A stretch of 60,000 bases of DNA from Ichthyophthirius multifiliis (GCF_000220395.1 NW_004087083.1:2409-62408); one strand, 5' to 3'. Shown: positions 1-14,930, numbered from the stretch's first letter. A program made the numbers and translations. The notes: generated from the sequence alone by a model not told the origin.

Positions 1-1812
<1,812 letters not shown>

Positions 1813-2057
1813 TTTAGTATTTATTTTTTTGACTATAAGTAATATATATATTATTATCTAATTTTGTTAATATATTTTTTATATAAAATATACATTTTTT
1901 TTGTCTAAAATCAACAAATTCAATATAATAAGACTAATAAATAATATAAAAAATTTTAAATATATAAAAAAATGAAATTATTAATTATTAAATACTATAT
2001 TTTTAATTATAAAAAATTAAATTTTATAAGATTACGTATAAAAATCCAAACAAAAAA

Positions 2058-2663
2058 TCATTCATTTTTTTTCTTTTATACAAAAGTAAATCCATCTTCT
2101 TCCATTTTTTATTTTTCTTCTTATATTTATTCCTACTATTATTATTAATTTTCACTAATCTAACTATTATCTTCCCATTATTAGCTTTCATTATCATCCG
2201 AATTGTCTGAATCATTTTTATTTTCGCATTTTCCAACAACTTTAATATTCTTTTATTAAGAGTTTAAAAGTATTAACTATTCATATATTTTATATTTATC
2301 ATTTTCTATTTCTTAAAATAATTCAATTATAATTCTAGCTATATCCCTTTCACTATTATCTTCTATTAAAGTGTAAAATCTTTCCTCTACTTAATTAATA
2401 AGCCAATATTCTAAATCCTCCTCTTTTAAATTATATTCATATATATAATTATATAAATCGTTTATGAATAAATTCACTAAATCGTTTTCTGTTTTATTTA
2501 AAAAATTATTATTTGTATTTGTAACATGCTTTATTACTAAATTATTCTCTTATACCCATCCATTTTAAATTATAAGTTTTATTACAGGCCAATTATTAAT
2601 TATTATTGATAATCCTTTTTTAAAAAATGTTTCAAATTTATTGTTTTAGTTAATTAAGTCCAT
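2058..2663 (-). CDS. TSR2: TSR2-like pre-rRNA-processing protein
   Basis: Single-exon gene of 201 residues. TSR2 is the escortin that binds ribosomal protein eS26 and hands it to pre-40S particles. The N-terminal half is helical with the family's Trp and hydrophobic spacing (SIIINNWPVIKL, EDLEYWLINQVEERF). The characteristic acidic patch IEDNSERDIARIIIEL follows. A long Gln/Glu/Asp linker then leads to the C-terminal motif EEDGFTFVQKKK, which matches the conserved DGFT-V tail of TSR2. The start is the first ATG of the open frame, and the stop TGA (reverse strand) is at 2058-2060. The linker is read only if TAA/TAG are Gln. The length matches the usual 180-230 residues. Confidence 0.75.
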
Positions 2664-2815
2664 GTTATTATTTTTTTATACTTAAATAAATTTATTTTAA
2701 TTATTGATTAAAATAGAAAAAATTAATTTTTATAAAAGTAAAAAATACATAAATATAAAATAAATATTTTTTGATAAATATTATTTATAAGAATATAAAA
2801 AAAATAATAATCAAA

Positions 2816-3559
2816 TCATTCATTATTAATAATTAAACCTTGTAAAAAAATAAAAAATAAAAAATAAAAAAATTATATACCTTCTTTTAATTCACTAAGA
2901 TTACATGAAGACTAATTATAAAAATATTTATATACATAAATATATATATATTTTTTATATATATATATATTTTATATATATTTACAGTAGTAAAATTCAA
3001 AATTATATATAATAAACCTATACTAAATAATATTAATCCATATAAATATCCTGTTATATCATTAGATTCTTATTAAATATCATATACTGTAAAAGATGAT
3101 AAACTTTAATTAATATTTTTATCTAATTAATATATTAATAATATTTTTACAATAATTTAAATACTCCTCTACCTAATAAAGTATTTAAAAAATAAAAATA
3201 TTTATTCATAAATTCTTTTTTAAATTCAAAAATTATTAATGCTAAACCAAATAATCTATATATTTTAATATATGAATTTATGTAAAATATATATAAAAAT
3301 ATATGTATATATAATTATATATTTATTATAATTAATTATAATTATATACATTTAAAAAAATGGCATAAAAAACAAAAAATTATGCCGAAAAAGCTTTATT
3401 GAAAATATCTAAAGTTATTATTTACCATACACCAATAAAAACTAAAAACAATCTTTATTAAATAATAGATTTAATTTAATTTTTAATAATAAAATATATA
3501 TACGATGCTAATAAATTAACTCCTTTAATAATTTTTACAAATAAATTAGCTTTTGTCAT
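2816..3559 (-). CDS. COPI-associated/TVP15-like Golgi membrane protein
   Basis: Small multi-pass membrane protein. Read in pieces, it shows hydrophobic segments (VFIGVWQIITLDIF, then LFGLALIIFEF, YLYGLILFSIGLLYII) and the signature LNTLLGRGVF. The Gly-Arg-Gly motif after a KYFYFLNTL-type helix is typical of the COPI-associated protein family (PF08507, yeast Tvp15), which resides in Golgi membranes. An intron of 47 nt after GRGVFKL restores frame. The intron near 3250-3352 does not join in phase with the sequence given, so its edges, or the A7 run at 3354-3360, are uncertain. The tail after about 3000 is joined by a TA-rich intron to a short last exon ending at TGA 2816-2818. The family call is moderate; exon edges are approximate. 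Confidence 0.5.
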
Positions 3560-3720
3560 ATTTTTTTTAAATTCTTTTTTTTTTTTTTTAAAATTTTTTT
3601 TTTTATAATTTTTTTTATTTATTAAGTAAAAAAACTTTTAATATAAATTCATTTTTAATTTAAAAAAAAAATTATATAAACTTTTAATTTAATTTAAAAT
3701 AAATAAATTAAATAAACATA

Positions 3721-3724
<4 letters not shown>

Positions 3725-3772
<48 letters not shown>
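3725..3772. repeat. (TA)n microsatellite
   Basis: About 24 uninterrupted TA units in the spacer between the COPI-associated gene and the next plus-strand gene. One of many such tracts in the window. Confidence 0.95.
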
Positions 3773-3775
<3 letters not shown>

Positions 3776-3867
3776 TTATTACATTAATTTTAAAAAATCT
3801 ATTTTATATTATTAAATAATTCATAATTTTTTAATTTTTATTAATTAATAAATAAAAAAACAAAAAA

Positions 3868-4943
3868 ATGAAAAAAAAATTGCCTTAAGATTAATTAAAA
3901 AAATGCGTAAATTTAATTTTTAACAAGTCTTAATAAAAAATATAAAATGTAAAAAAAAAAGAATTTATTAAAAATATATATTTAACAATAAAGATTAAAA
4001 TTAATAATAAAACAAACGATAAATAATATACAACTATCTTAAATAGTCCTTAATCCATATGTATTTCTGAATAAATACAAAAAAATAAAATATATAATTA
4101 AAAAATAAACAAAACCAGTATTTCTTAATCGACTAAACAATAATCATAAGACAATTTATGCAATTTTAATTTTTTAATAAGTAACAAATTATACAAAGAA
4201 GACCAAGACTTTCCTTCTTAAGAAGAAATAAGCAAGAAAATATCTCAATTAGTTTACAAAGTATTATAAATATAAAAATCTCCTAAATAATAATCACAAA
4301 TTTTTTCTGAAAAAAAATCAAATAAATTAAAATCACAATAATCAATCAAAATTTAAAAAAATTAATCAATATTAAACTAATCAATATTAAACCAATCAAT
4401 ATAAAATAATGAAGATTTCTAAAGTAAACGTTCTATAAAATTTATAGAAAAAAGAAATTAAGTAAAAGCAAATAATTTAACTTAAAATGAAAATGAATCT
4501 TCTAAAATTAGTTTAAAGTAATTAATATATATATATATATTATTTAATTATTTATAATTAATATATATATATAATATTATTATTTATATTTTAGTTTATA
4601 AAATAAATATGAATAAATTAATAAAATTTAAATAAAATTAAGTTAAAAAAAAATAAGTTCTTTTAAAAATTATAAAGACGAAAATAAAAACAATTTAAAT
4701 ATATAATCTTAATAAAAAAGTAATAAAAATATAAATATTTTTTATAAAATTATAATTAATTAAATATTTTTAAAAATTAAATAACAAATTATTTAAATAT
4801 ATACAGTTAACGTTAATCTTTCAAAAAATATATAATAAAATTAAACGAATTATGTTTAACCATATAAACATTAAACAGATAGAAATATAAATACATAAAA
4901 ATATGATTTTAATAATAATTATAAAACTAAATAAATAAAATGA
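3868..4943 (+). CDS. Hypothetical N/Q/K-rich protein
   Basis: No family recognised. The ATG at 3868 opens a frame with TAA/TAG as Gln. A 77-nt intron at 4518-4594 (GT...TTTTAG) rejoins the frame exactly, and TGA lies at 4941-4943, giving about 332 residues. Composition is dominated by Lys, Asn, Gln, Ser and Ile. A short internal repeat QSILNQSILNQSIQN occurs around residues 170-185. No membrane segment or catalytic motif is visible. Because TGA is the only stop, long frames arise easily in this A/T-rich DNA. The in-frame intron and slightly higher complexity favour a gene, but it remains tentative. Confidence 0.4.
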
Positions 4944-5016
4944 AAATTAAGTGTCTTCTTTAAAAATTAAAGTGATATAATTTATTATTAATAATAAAAA
5001 AAAATATATATATATA

Positions 5017-5048
<32 letters not shown>

Positions 5049-5200
5049 AATGCGCTTTTTATATTAATTTTAAAAAAAAAATTCTAAACACAAATAATGT
5101 TTTTTTTTTATTTTTAAAAAAAAAATTTTTTTTTATAAAAAAGTTAACATAAATATTTGAATTTTTTTTCTTTTTTTAAAATAATAAAAATTAATTTAAA

Positions 5201-6090
5201 ATGTATTAAAAACAAGAAAAAAACACTTTTTTAAATAAAACTGATAATTTAATCCGTCTTTTATCAGGAGCTGTTTCTGGTACTCTCTCTCGTACAGCTG
5301 TTGCACCAATTGAGCGTCTAATAATTCTCCGATAAACCAAAACTCCTAAATATTTTCAAAAATCTTTACTTTAATCTCTACTAACTATGTATAAAACTGA
5401 AGGCATAACCTCCTTATTCAAAGGCAATTTAGCAAATTGCTTACGTATAGCCCCTTATTAATCTATAGAGTTTTTTACTTTCGATTTATATAGATATTAT
5501 ATCCAAAATTTATTCCAAATATAAAAAACATCTACATATAATACCACAAGCATGCTCTTTTGTGGAGCATTAGCCGGTATGACTGCCTATACATGCGTTT
5601 ATCCTTTAGACTTAGCCAAAACACATCTCGCAATCCATACAGACAGCAATACTAGGTACTCTATTAACCAAATACTTTCCCGAATTTATTAAAATGAGGG
5701 TTTTTTTGGTTTATATAAAGGCATGAGTGCTACCTTATTAGGTATAGCCCCATATGCTAGTTTAAAGTTAACTTTTTACTAATTATTGAAGAATTTTTAT
5801 GGAAAAAAGATCCATCAAACACAATTAATCTATTTTTCGGTGCCCTTTCAGGCTGTATGGCAGTCACAATTACTTACCCGACCGATTTTATACGGAGAAG
5901 ATTATAAATTACTCAAATAGGTAATAATTAGAAAGTTAAATTAGTATAATTTGCAACTAATATAGTCAAATAAGAAGGTTTTCTTACTTTATATTGTGGT
6001 TTGATGACTACTTATGTTAAAATTATACCTTCTACTGCTTTAGCTTTTGCAATAAATGAATATATGAAAAATTAATTTGGGATATATTGA
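5201..6090 (+). CDS. SLC25 mitochondrial carrier family protein
   Basis: Six-helix solute carrier of the mitochondrial inner membrane, about 296 residues, with the usual three repeats. Carrier signatures are PIERLI (repeat 1), PLDLAK (repeat 2) and PTDFIRRR (repeat 3). The matching second-half motifs are EGITSLFKGN, EGFFGLYKG and EGFLTLYCG. Nothing identifies the substrate; the overall pattern resembles the CoA/adenine-nucleotide (SLC25A42, ATP-Mg/Pi) group. No intron was seen, and the codons are richer in C and G than in the neighbours, suggesting high expression. Reading frame: 5201 to about 5800 is one frame, and the rest is read in the -1 frame. The switch lies at the A6 run 5803-5808, where one extra A would give continuous ...NFYGKKDPSNT. 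This suggests a base missing from the sequence. The last in-frame TGA is 6088-6090. Confidence 0.9.
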
Positions 6091-6196
6091 TATATATATA
6101 TATATATATATATGTAAAAAAAATTACTTTTATTTTTTTATTTTTTATTTTTATAAAAAAAATAAATAAATAAAAAAAATTATAAACTATATATAT

Positions 6197-7822
6197 TCAA
6201 TCTTAATTAATCATTTTAACTAAATCTGAAATTGGTTTAATTTATCCAGTTTAGACCATCCATTCTCTAAAATATCCCTATATAGCATCTTATAATAATT
6301 TCTATTAGTTTTCATTTAATCCACAATTAATAATATTATTTTATAATTCCTAGTATTTTTAAAACCTTTAAATTATATGTTCTCTATATTCATTAGGAGC
6401 CAATATAGGTAAAACAACTTTATTATTATTATTATTTTAATAATTATTTTTTAATTCTTAAATTTGTTTCTCCAAATTTAAAACATTCTCAAAACTCACT
6501 AAATACTAATAAGGAATTACCCTAAACTACAATGGTAAATTAATACAGAAAAAGTCTTTTAAACTCATAATCTAATATCCTAAACACTAATTTTAATTCA
6601 TAACAAAAGGACTTTAAAACATTTAACAATTTTTATAACAAACTGGTATTTTAGCTAATTTTACCTTTTCTAAAAGTTCTATATAATTACCATTATGGGG
6701 TGCTAGATTAATAGATCTATTATCCCCATATAAAACAGGGTTGAAGCTTCCATAATAATGTATAGTGGAATCTATAGTATTACCTATTCTAATAAAACTA
6801 GACGCTACAACAATATTGACATTTTCGCATTTATCAATAGTGCATATTTTTTAAACTGCCGATACAAAAATATTCATATTTATACAATTTGATATAGATA
6901 AATTATAAACATAGGAATCTATATATAAATAAGAATCTTCACAATTAACAATTCTTAAATCTTAATTTTCACATGATTTTTCATCTTTACACATTACACT
7001 TTTAGTTAATCCTTAAATATACACAATATTATCTATTAAAAATAAATTAAAATAAATAATAATATATATATAAATAAATATATATATATATATATACATA
7101 TTTTTATACCTTATGTTTCATTCATAGATAATGTATTTGTTAAATATTCAGAAAGTACTTTTGCGCTTATTTTTTATTATGGATTATTAAAAAGTTATGA
7201 ATATTAAGACAGATTAATTTTATTATTATTATTTTTTCCTTTTTGTATTTCTGGTCTTAAAATTATTTATAAAATACTAAGATCTTTAGAACTTATCATG
7301 CAATCTTCGTTATTTAAATCATTACTAACTAACCTTAGTATAGTTTTTATGTTATATCTTATATAAAATATAGCCTATTGATATTCTGAATTAAACTAAG
7401 TAGTCGTTCTCGTAGTTTTAGATCTCGGAGAATTCAAAGGAGAGAAATTATGCGACATATTTGACCTAAAAACCTCATTGAAATGAGTATTAATTCCTAT
7501 TTTCTAAAATCTAGTGAGAAATTATGCCTTGATGAAATTCCAAATAATTATAAAAATAAATAAATTGCTAATCCTCTAATATCAGCCGTTAATACTTATT
7601 TTTTATTTAAAAATGATATATCATCTTCTGTCATAATTTTATAATTAATAAAATAAATTTCTGCATCTTTTTCATTGATATGTTTTAACAATGTTCTTTA
7701 AATTATTCCATACTAACTTTTTTATCATTTTAACTTGCTATTTAATTTAACGAAGTCAAAATGTTAACTAAATTTATTAAAGTTAATTTCGCTGGTGTAG
7801 GATATACAGAATGTTCGAACAT
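6197..7822 (-). CDS. TBCCD1: TBCC domain-containing protein 1
   Basis: Protein related to tubulin cofactor C; in animals and algae TBCCD1 acts at centrosomes/basal bodies and helps position organelles. The N-terminus (HSVYPTPAKLTLINLVNIL) matches the family's Pro-rich start. The TBCC beta-helix domain is clear (NCEDSYLYIDSYVYNLSIS, NIFVSAVQKICTIDKC, the family-like ends SSFIRIG and INLAPHNGNY). The C-terminus REWMVQTGQIKPISDLV matches the end of human TBCCD1. An intron near 6995-7110 contains a TA run. Two other frame changes occur. One can be a 47-nt intron (7667-7713). The other, near 7497-7506, is a -1 switch at a short A run with no good splice sites, so a missing base is suspected. The first ATG was chosen. 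Confidence 0.85.
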
Positions 7823-7851
7823 TTCCTATTTAATATGTAATATTTAAGTAT

Positions 7852-8902
7852 TCAATTTTAATTTTAATATATATATATATATATAAAATTTTAATTTTTT
7901 AGTATAATTTTTAAATTTTTTTGTTAGAAATTCATATATAAATATATATATATATATTATATAATTATATATACATATATATATTTATATATTTAATTTT
8001 TTTTTAATATAAATTCTTTCGAAAAGGATATTTTCCAAACCTCCTCATAATTTATTATTATTAATTTAAACAACTGAAATAAACTTAAAATATTAATTTT
8101 ATTTTTCATTTTTTTTTATGTTTACATTAAAAATAATTTATTAAAATTAATTTCTTATGTATTTAAATAATTTTTTTTTTTTTATTATTTTAATTTTTAA
8201 TTATTATTTTTTCTAAGATATTTTTTTTTTTTTTTTTCCAATTTTTAACTTAATAAATAAATTTTATGTAAATAAACCAATAGTAAAAATTATAAATCTT
8301 TTAATATATTCATATATTCAACTTTATTTTATTTAAATGGAACGTCATTTTCATTTGAATTTTAATTAAAATTCAATTACAAAAAAGTCCTTAACTGATC
8401 TAAATTTTTCCTCAAGAAACCTTATAGTAATAAATATTCAATATTTATTTAAGCTTTATTTTCTATAATTATTTTAAAGGTTATTAATAAAAAATCCTAT
8501 AACTTTACCTAAAAAACTATTTTAAGTTTAAAACCTTAATTTGAATTATTAAACAGCCTAATATGTAAACTGACTTGCGGATTTTCCAACAATTCCTTAA
8601 CTCTATTCTATTCTTTTAATAATTTCCTGATTAATTATTCAAAATAAACCTGAATTCTATTTCCAAGCCTATTATCATAATTTAGATGCTAGTTATATTA
8701 TATAAAAAAGGTATTTTAAAAAAAATGTTATTTATTATTTTATATACTTTAATAATTTTAATAATGATCATTATATATATTAAAATCTAAACTATTATCT
8801 ATAATTATTAAAATTTAAAGCTATTATATAGGATATTTATATACTCAATTAATCCTATCTAAATAGTGTAATTTTTTACCTATAATCCTTTTATAAAATC
8901 AT
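7852..8902 (-). CDS. Unrecognised helical protein
   Basis: No family recognised. A continuous minus-strand frame with richer codons encodes helical, amphipathic sequence, for example YDNRLGNRIQVYFEQLIRKL, LLENPQVSLHIRLFN and LRKNLDQLRTFLQLN. Further down come a Lys-rich stretch (poly-T 8221-8237 on the plus strand) and NYEEVWKISFSKEF. A 57-nt intron candidate lies just before HLNYDNRLG. Upstream, MILQKDYRQKITLFR is the likely start (ATG at 8902) but sits in another frame, so a splice is needed. The formal TGA at 7852-7854 is only 30 bp from the TBCCD1 start, so the true end may be earlier. An opposite-strand frame over 8337-8640 is also open but less protein-like. Confidence 0.45.
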
Positions 8903-9119
8903 TTTATATTTTTTAATAATTTGGAAGACTATATGAACTATTTTATTGTGTTCTAATTATTTAATTAAATAAAAGTCTATTTTTTAATGTTTTTGTGAAA
9001 TTATTGATATTATTATTATTAAAAATATATATAATTAAATAAAGAAAATAAATATTTTTTTCAAAAAATATATATATATTTTAGATTATTTATTTATTAA
9101 TATTTTATTTATTATTTAT

Positions 9120-9602
9120 TCATTCATCATTCAAATAATTCATATAACTAAATAATCTTATATTGTTTAAAAATACATCAATAAAATAGCTTGTACCTCC
9201 TACTAAATATAACTATTTTTTTTTTTAAAAAACAAAAAAAGCATAAAAATATAGAAATATATATATTTACAGTTTAATCATTCAAAATATTATATTATTC
9301 GAAATTTAAGCTTAAAACTGATTAATTAGATTATTAAATTTATTAAATTAATTATCCATTTTTAAAATTATAAAAATAAACAAAACTATTCTCACCTCCA
9401 ACAGCAATAGACTATTAAAAAAATTGTATTTTTTTTTTTTATAAATTAAAAAATATGTATTAAAAATCTACATTTTCATCAATAATTTATATTGAATAAA
9501 CATCATATTAAGTATTAATAACCAATTATAGTTAAAATGTCTCTAAATTCCATATACTAATAAAATCATTATGTCCAATAAACTAATTATAAAAATAATA
9601 TT

Positions 9603-9658
<56 letters not shown>

Positions 9659-10635
9659 CATATTTAATAAAAAATTAAATATTTATATAATTATAATTAT
9701 TTATTTATCATAATTAATTACCAAATTATTATTAAAAACATTAAATGTATATATATTTTAAAAAAACGAATTTTCATTATGTTTTAAAGTTTTAAAATAT
9801 TCTAAATTATCTTAATTTATATACCATATTTATACTATTCCTATTTTCGAACCTACTAATAGATATTTATTCTTGAATATAACTGCACATGTTAATGGAT
9901 TATTTTTAATTTAAATTATTGAATTTAATTATTTTTATGAATTTTCAACAGCATCATTTATATGTTAATTTGAATTGTAATCTTAATCAATTTTCTCTAG
10001 TTTTTTATCCAAACAAACTATATATCCATTACTTATAATTGCATAAATTTTCTAATGAATTTATTTTTATATAATCATTTTATTTAATTAATAATTAATA
10101 TAAATTACATCTTTAATTATAATAATATCATTTATTTATGAATCTCCATTCTATTTATATATATAAATATTTTTATTTTTTTATATATTTTTTACACATC
10201 TAAAACTAAAATTTTATTAATCTTTAAAATTCGAAACTAACTTATTTTTTAATTTTATATTTTACTAATTTGTATTCATTTTATATATAATTATTTATAT
10301 TTTTCCAAGAAAATATCTTTATTTCTTCACCATCAGATACTAATAAATCTTAATATTAATTCAAGAATTATATTTTTATTATTTGTTTTCTCAAAAATTC
10401 AAAGCTAATTAAATTTTTAAAAACCTATTCATCTTAACCACTACTTTACTTTAAAAAATACTCTTTCTATTTTTTTTAAAAAAAATATGTTAAAAAAATT
10501 AAAAAAAATAAAAAAATTTTATGTAAATTATACTAATATCTATTTAAAAACAAATATATGAACAATTCCTTTAAAATCTCCAGCTAAAATATAATTTTTA
10601 TCTTAACTAAATAGAATGACATTAAATCCACTCAT
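9120..10635 (-). CDS. WD40-repeat protein, possibly THOC6-like
   Basis: Beta-propeller scaffold protein. WD-type blades are readable across several exons: MSGFNVILFSQDKNYILAGD and FKGIVHIF at the start, LLVSDGEEIKIFSWKNI, YLLVGSKIGIVQIWYI, FIGHNDFISIWNLETF and SIAVGGENSFVYFYNFKNG, then a short C-terminal segment to TGA 9120-9122. Introns include one carrying a 51-bp TA run (9606-9656) and a 60-nt one near 9416-9475. The join near 10150-10200 could not be made in phase from the sequence. The blade LVSDGEEIKIFSW resembles the THO complex subunit THOC6 (mRNA export), but WD proteins are hard to assign by eye; only the WD40 call is firm. Confidence 0.7.
9606..9656. repeat. (TA)n microsatellite inside an intron
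   Basis: About 25 TA units within an intron of the WD40 gene; the flanking coding exons (ending FNVFNNNL and starting FIGHND) splice around it in frame. Confidence 0.9.
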
Positions 10636-12252
10636 ATATATTCTAAATATTTATAAATAATTAATATTAATATATATATATAATTATATGTATATGTATA
10701 TTTATATATATATATAAATTTATTTATTTAATAATTAAAAGATATATATTTAAAAAAAAAAATTTTAAATAAAAATAAAAAAAAAAAATTTTTTATATAA
10801 AATATAAAATATTTAATAATAAAAATTAATAATAAAATATTAACTTAATTTTTTAAAAATCTTACAAATATTTTTATATATACAAATTATTACAATTTCA
10901 ACATGATTTTTATATATATAATAAATAATATATTTTTTCAAATAAATAACTAATAATTATATTTTTGAATAATTTTTTAATAATCATATCAAATATGTTT
11001 TTTTATTGAATGATTAGTTAAAAGAATAATAAAAAGAGTTAATTAAAAATATAAAATATCTTTACATATCATTACTTTTTATTTTTTAAAGTTAAATGAA
11101 AATATAATCAATTAATAATATTATAATAAAATTATATTTTTTAGAATTATAAAAATTTAAATTATTATATTTATAGAATTTATTATTTTAATAAATTTTA
11201 TTAGTTTAAAACTGTAATAATTATAAATTATATCAATTAATTATTTTTTATTATTTAATAATAATATTGAATTCAATTGAAATTTTATTTTTTAATTAAT
11301 TTAGGATTAAATATATATATTAACTTAAATATATATATGAATGATATAATTAAATATAAAAGAATGTTTTTAATTAAATATAATTAAAAAGATTTTTATT
11401 TATTTAATTATAATTAATTTTTATTTATAAAAAAAATATTTGTACTAGCAATAATCTTATAAATGCTTTTATATTATTTAATAAATAAGATAATTATCTA
11501 AAAATTATGTTTATTTTAATACTTTATTAATCTCATATCAAAAATATATTATAATATGTATAATAAAAAGTAATAAGTATAAAAAAAGCTATTAGGATAT
11601 ATAATTTTTATTTTAATTAATTTATATAATTAATTATATATTAAAATAAATTTAAAAAGGTTTCATTTATAATATATTTTATCATAAATACTTCTAATTT
11701 AATTAATAAAAAGAAAGAGTTTTTATATATATAATGTCTCAAATATGTTTATATATAGTTATAACCTAACATATTTGTTTTTATTTATATATAACATAAA
11801 AAGAAAACACTGAAATTAAATTTTTAATCAATATATATATTTTTTAAAAATAAAATTTAATTTTAATATTTAATAAAATAACTTTGATATATGTGTTATT
11901 TATTAATTGTTTTAAATTATTATTTAATAAAATTATTGAATTAATTAATATATATTTTCATTAAAAATAAAATTTATATCATGAATCATAATTTATCATT
12001 TATTTGTTATTAATAATTATTAATTTCTATTTTAATAAAAAAAAACTAATTAAATTATTATATTATTTATATTATTTCAGAAAAAACTAAATGTATAAAA
12101 AAGTAAAAATTTAATTATATATTTTTATTATTAATTTGTATTATTAAAAAAGTTAATTATATAAAAAAAAAAAAATAATATATAAATTATATTATAAAGT
12201 TTTTATTGTAAATAATTCTAAATAATAATATTTTAAAATATATATAAAGATA

Positions 12253-12290
<38 letters not shown>

Positions 12291-12543
12291 TATATATTTA
12301 TATAGATATTTTTTTTTATAAATATATATATTTAATTATATTTATATATCTATGATTTCTAGTTAAATTTAATTTTTTTAAAAAAATTATATAAATAAAT
12401 TATATTATTTAGAATAAATTAAATAAAATTAACAAATAAATAATATATTTTTTGAATATAAAAAATTTTATATTCATTTTATTATATTTTAAAAAAAGTA
12501 AAAATATAAAAATTAAAAAAATTAATATTAAAAATTATAGTAG
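10636..12543. other. A/T-rich intergenic spacer, no gene seen
   Basis: Nearly pure A/T with scattered poly-A/T and TA runs (for example 12257-12286). Frames are long only because TGA is rare. No motif-bearing protein, RNA gene or repeat family was recognised. It holds the promoter of the WD40 gene at one end and the uncertain 3' end of the kinase gene at the other. Confidence 0.7.
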
Positions 12544-14337
12544 TCAAACATAATTAAGATATTAAAGATTTATATTTTAATTGAAAATTAATATAATATA
12601 ATATTATAAAAATTATACAAATTATAAAAGTTAATTATACATTTTTCTAAAAATTAAATGCTTTTTTATAATATTTTTTAATTAATTTTTTATAAAACAA
12701 TCAATAAATTAATGTATATGTATTTATTATACTATATACTTTTTTTAATTAGTATTTTTTATTTATTTACAATAGAATTTTTTTCTTTCATTTTTGTTTA
12801 ATAAAAGGATGATTTCTAATCTTTTTTTATTTTAAGTTATAAAATAATGTTTAATAAAAATTACTTATTAGATAGATAGTCTATTATTAGGATTTATATT
12901 TAAAATTTTATTGAAAAATTATTATCCTTCCTCATTTATTATAGTAGGATCATATTTAATATTTTATGCGTGTATTTATTTTATTAGACTTTTATCATCA
13001 ATTCCTTTAAAAGGGAAATTTCCACATAATAGAGTATAAAATACGACTCCAGAAGCCCATAAATCAGCATTTTATCCATAATAGTCTTTTTATTCTATCA
13101 ATTCAGGAGCCATATAACCTGCAAAAGTAAAGTTATTTTTAAAAATATATAAATAAAAATAAACTTAATGTTCCACAAACAGTTTTAAGTTTTTCTTTAG
13201 ATATAATTGAAAATCCAAAATCAATAATTTTAATATTTTTATCTTTATCTAACAATATGTTTTATAATTTAATATCTCTATGATAAATATTATTAGAATG
13301 CAAATAATATAAACAATCTAAAATTTACAAAAAAAAGGTAATAGCTTCATTTTTAGATATCTTCTTGTTTTATTTAACATATTAAAATAATGAAATATCT
13401 CCTAAATATTCCATAATTAAATTTATCTAATTTTATAAAAAATATATATAATTATATTTATTTATTTAATTATATCTTTAAAAAAATGAGTATTATGATA
13501 TAAATTTATATATAAATATTATATATTTAATATTTTTTATTTTAATATATAAAAAAATATAATATTTACAGTTTTTTATGTATTTATTGTTTTTATTAAT
13601 TTAACTATATTCGGATGATTTGTTATTTGCAAAATTTTAATTTCTCTTTGTAAATTTTATTTTTTTATATTATCTATAAGTTTAAATTTATCATAAATTT
13701 TTATAGCTACTTTTTCGTTAGTATTTATATTTCTTCCTAATTTTACAACGGCATAAGTCCCAATACCTTTATGTTTTAATATATTATTATTTATGAAAAA
13801 TTAATACCAATAATTTCTCCTATTTAATAGTTTTAAATTTTGTTTTCTTATTATTTTTATTGTATATTTTATCCTATTATTAATTCGTATTTATAATTCT
13901 TTTAATTTTCAATTTTTAATGAATTGTATTCTCTTATTTCTTTAGAGTTTTTCGAATTAATTTTATTTTTTACAACTTTAAAAAATATTTATGGAGTTTA
14001 AATGCAATTTTTTTTATTCATAATTTTTTAATCTTTTTTCTAAGTATCCGATTAAATATGTAGACTAAACCTTTTTTTTTCTTATGAAATAGATTATCTT
14101 TATATAATTTATTGTGTTTAATTTAAATTTTAATTATTTTAACTGTTTATTTAGTTAAATATTATCTTTTAATTTATTTATATATTGTTTAAATGTTTTG
14201 AATTCGATTATTTATTCTAAAGTAAGTTTATTTCATATTACAAACGTATTAATTCTTTATCAATACATTTTTATTTGTCTATCTATTTTATAATAAAATT
14301 AATGTTTATATTTTTTCAGTTTTACAAGTTCTTTCAT
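12544..14337 (-). CDS. CAMKL/AMPK-like serine/threonine kinase
   Basis: Protein kinase. After splicing the domain reads GEIIGIGTYAVVKLG (glycine loop), EKVAIKIYDKF, LQREIKILQITNHPNIVKL, INLIMEYL, YHRDIKLQNILLD, KIIDFGFSI, VCGTLSYMAPELI, NADLWASGVVFYTLL, and ends NPNNRLSIQQV...HYF. HRDIKxQN with CGTxxYMAPE and DLWASGVVFYxLLCGxxPF is typical of the CAMK-like (AMPK/MARK/SNF1) group. Introns: 41 nt at the glycine loop, a longer A/T-rich one near 13430-13570, and one of about 50 nt in the activation segment. The core, about 12850-13850, is secure. The N-terminal region is Lys/Asn/Gln-rich with an uncertain start (ATG at 14337 needs splicing). The tail to TGA 12544 is low-complexity and may be shorter. 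Confidence 0.85.
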
Positions 14338-14930
14338 GGAATAGGATTATTTAAATGTTTTATATTATTTTGAAGATTAAATTTAAGAAATTTATGAGTT
14401 ATTTTATTATTAATTATATATGAAATTATGTAGCTTGTTAATTTCTTGCATATTAAGATTTATTAAATTTAATAATTTTATATTATATATGATGAAAAAA
14501 AATAAAATAAAAATATATATTTTTATTTAAAAAAAAATAATAAATTATAAAATTTTTAATAAATAAAAAAATAAATCTTATTTAAAACTAAAATATATAA
14601 AAATTAATAAAGTAGTAATAAGTACAATTATATTATAAAAATACATATTTATAAAAAAAGAAATTTATTTATAAATAATAGAGAAATAGTTTATTCATAA
14701 AATAAATATTAAATAATATTGGAATAAAAATATAAATCAAAAAGAAAAATAAAATTATAAAAAATAATAAATGAAATAATAATAATAAAAACAATTAAAA
14801 AAATAATAAACATAAAAAAAAACATATTAATAAAAAAAAATATAGAAATAATAATAAATAAAAAAAAGAAGTAATAATTATAGTAATAAAAATAATAATG
14901 AAAATAAATATAATAAAAATAAAAATATAC

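Noticed and set aside
8337-8640. Plus-strand frame starting MERHFHLNFNQN with a candidate 53-nt intron
   Set aside because: The minus strand over the same DNA gives a longer, more protein-like helical sequence; the plus frame ends quickly at TGA.
10636-12543. Long open frames in the spacer
   Set aside because: With TGA as the only stop and about 90% A/T, such frames are expected by chance; the translations are Ile/Lys/Asn/Leu runs without motifs.
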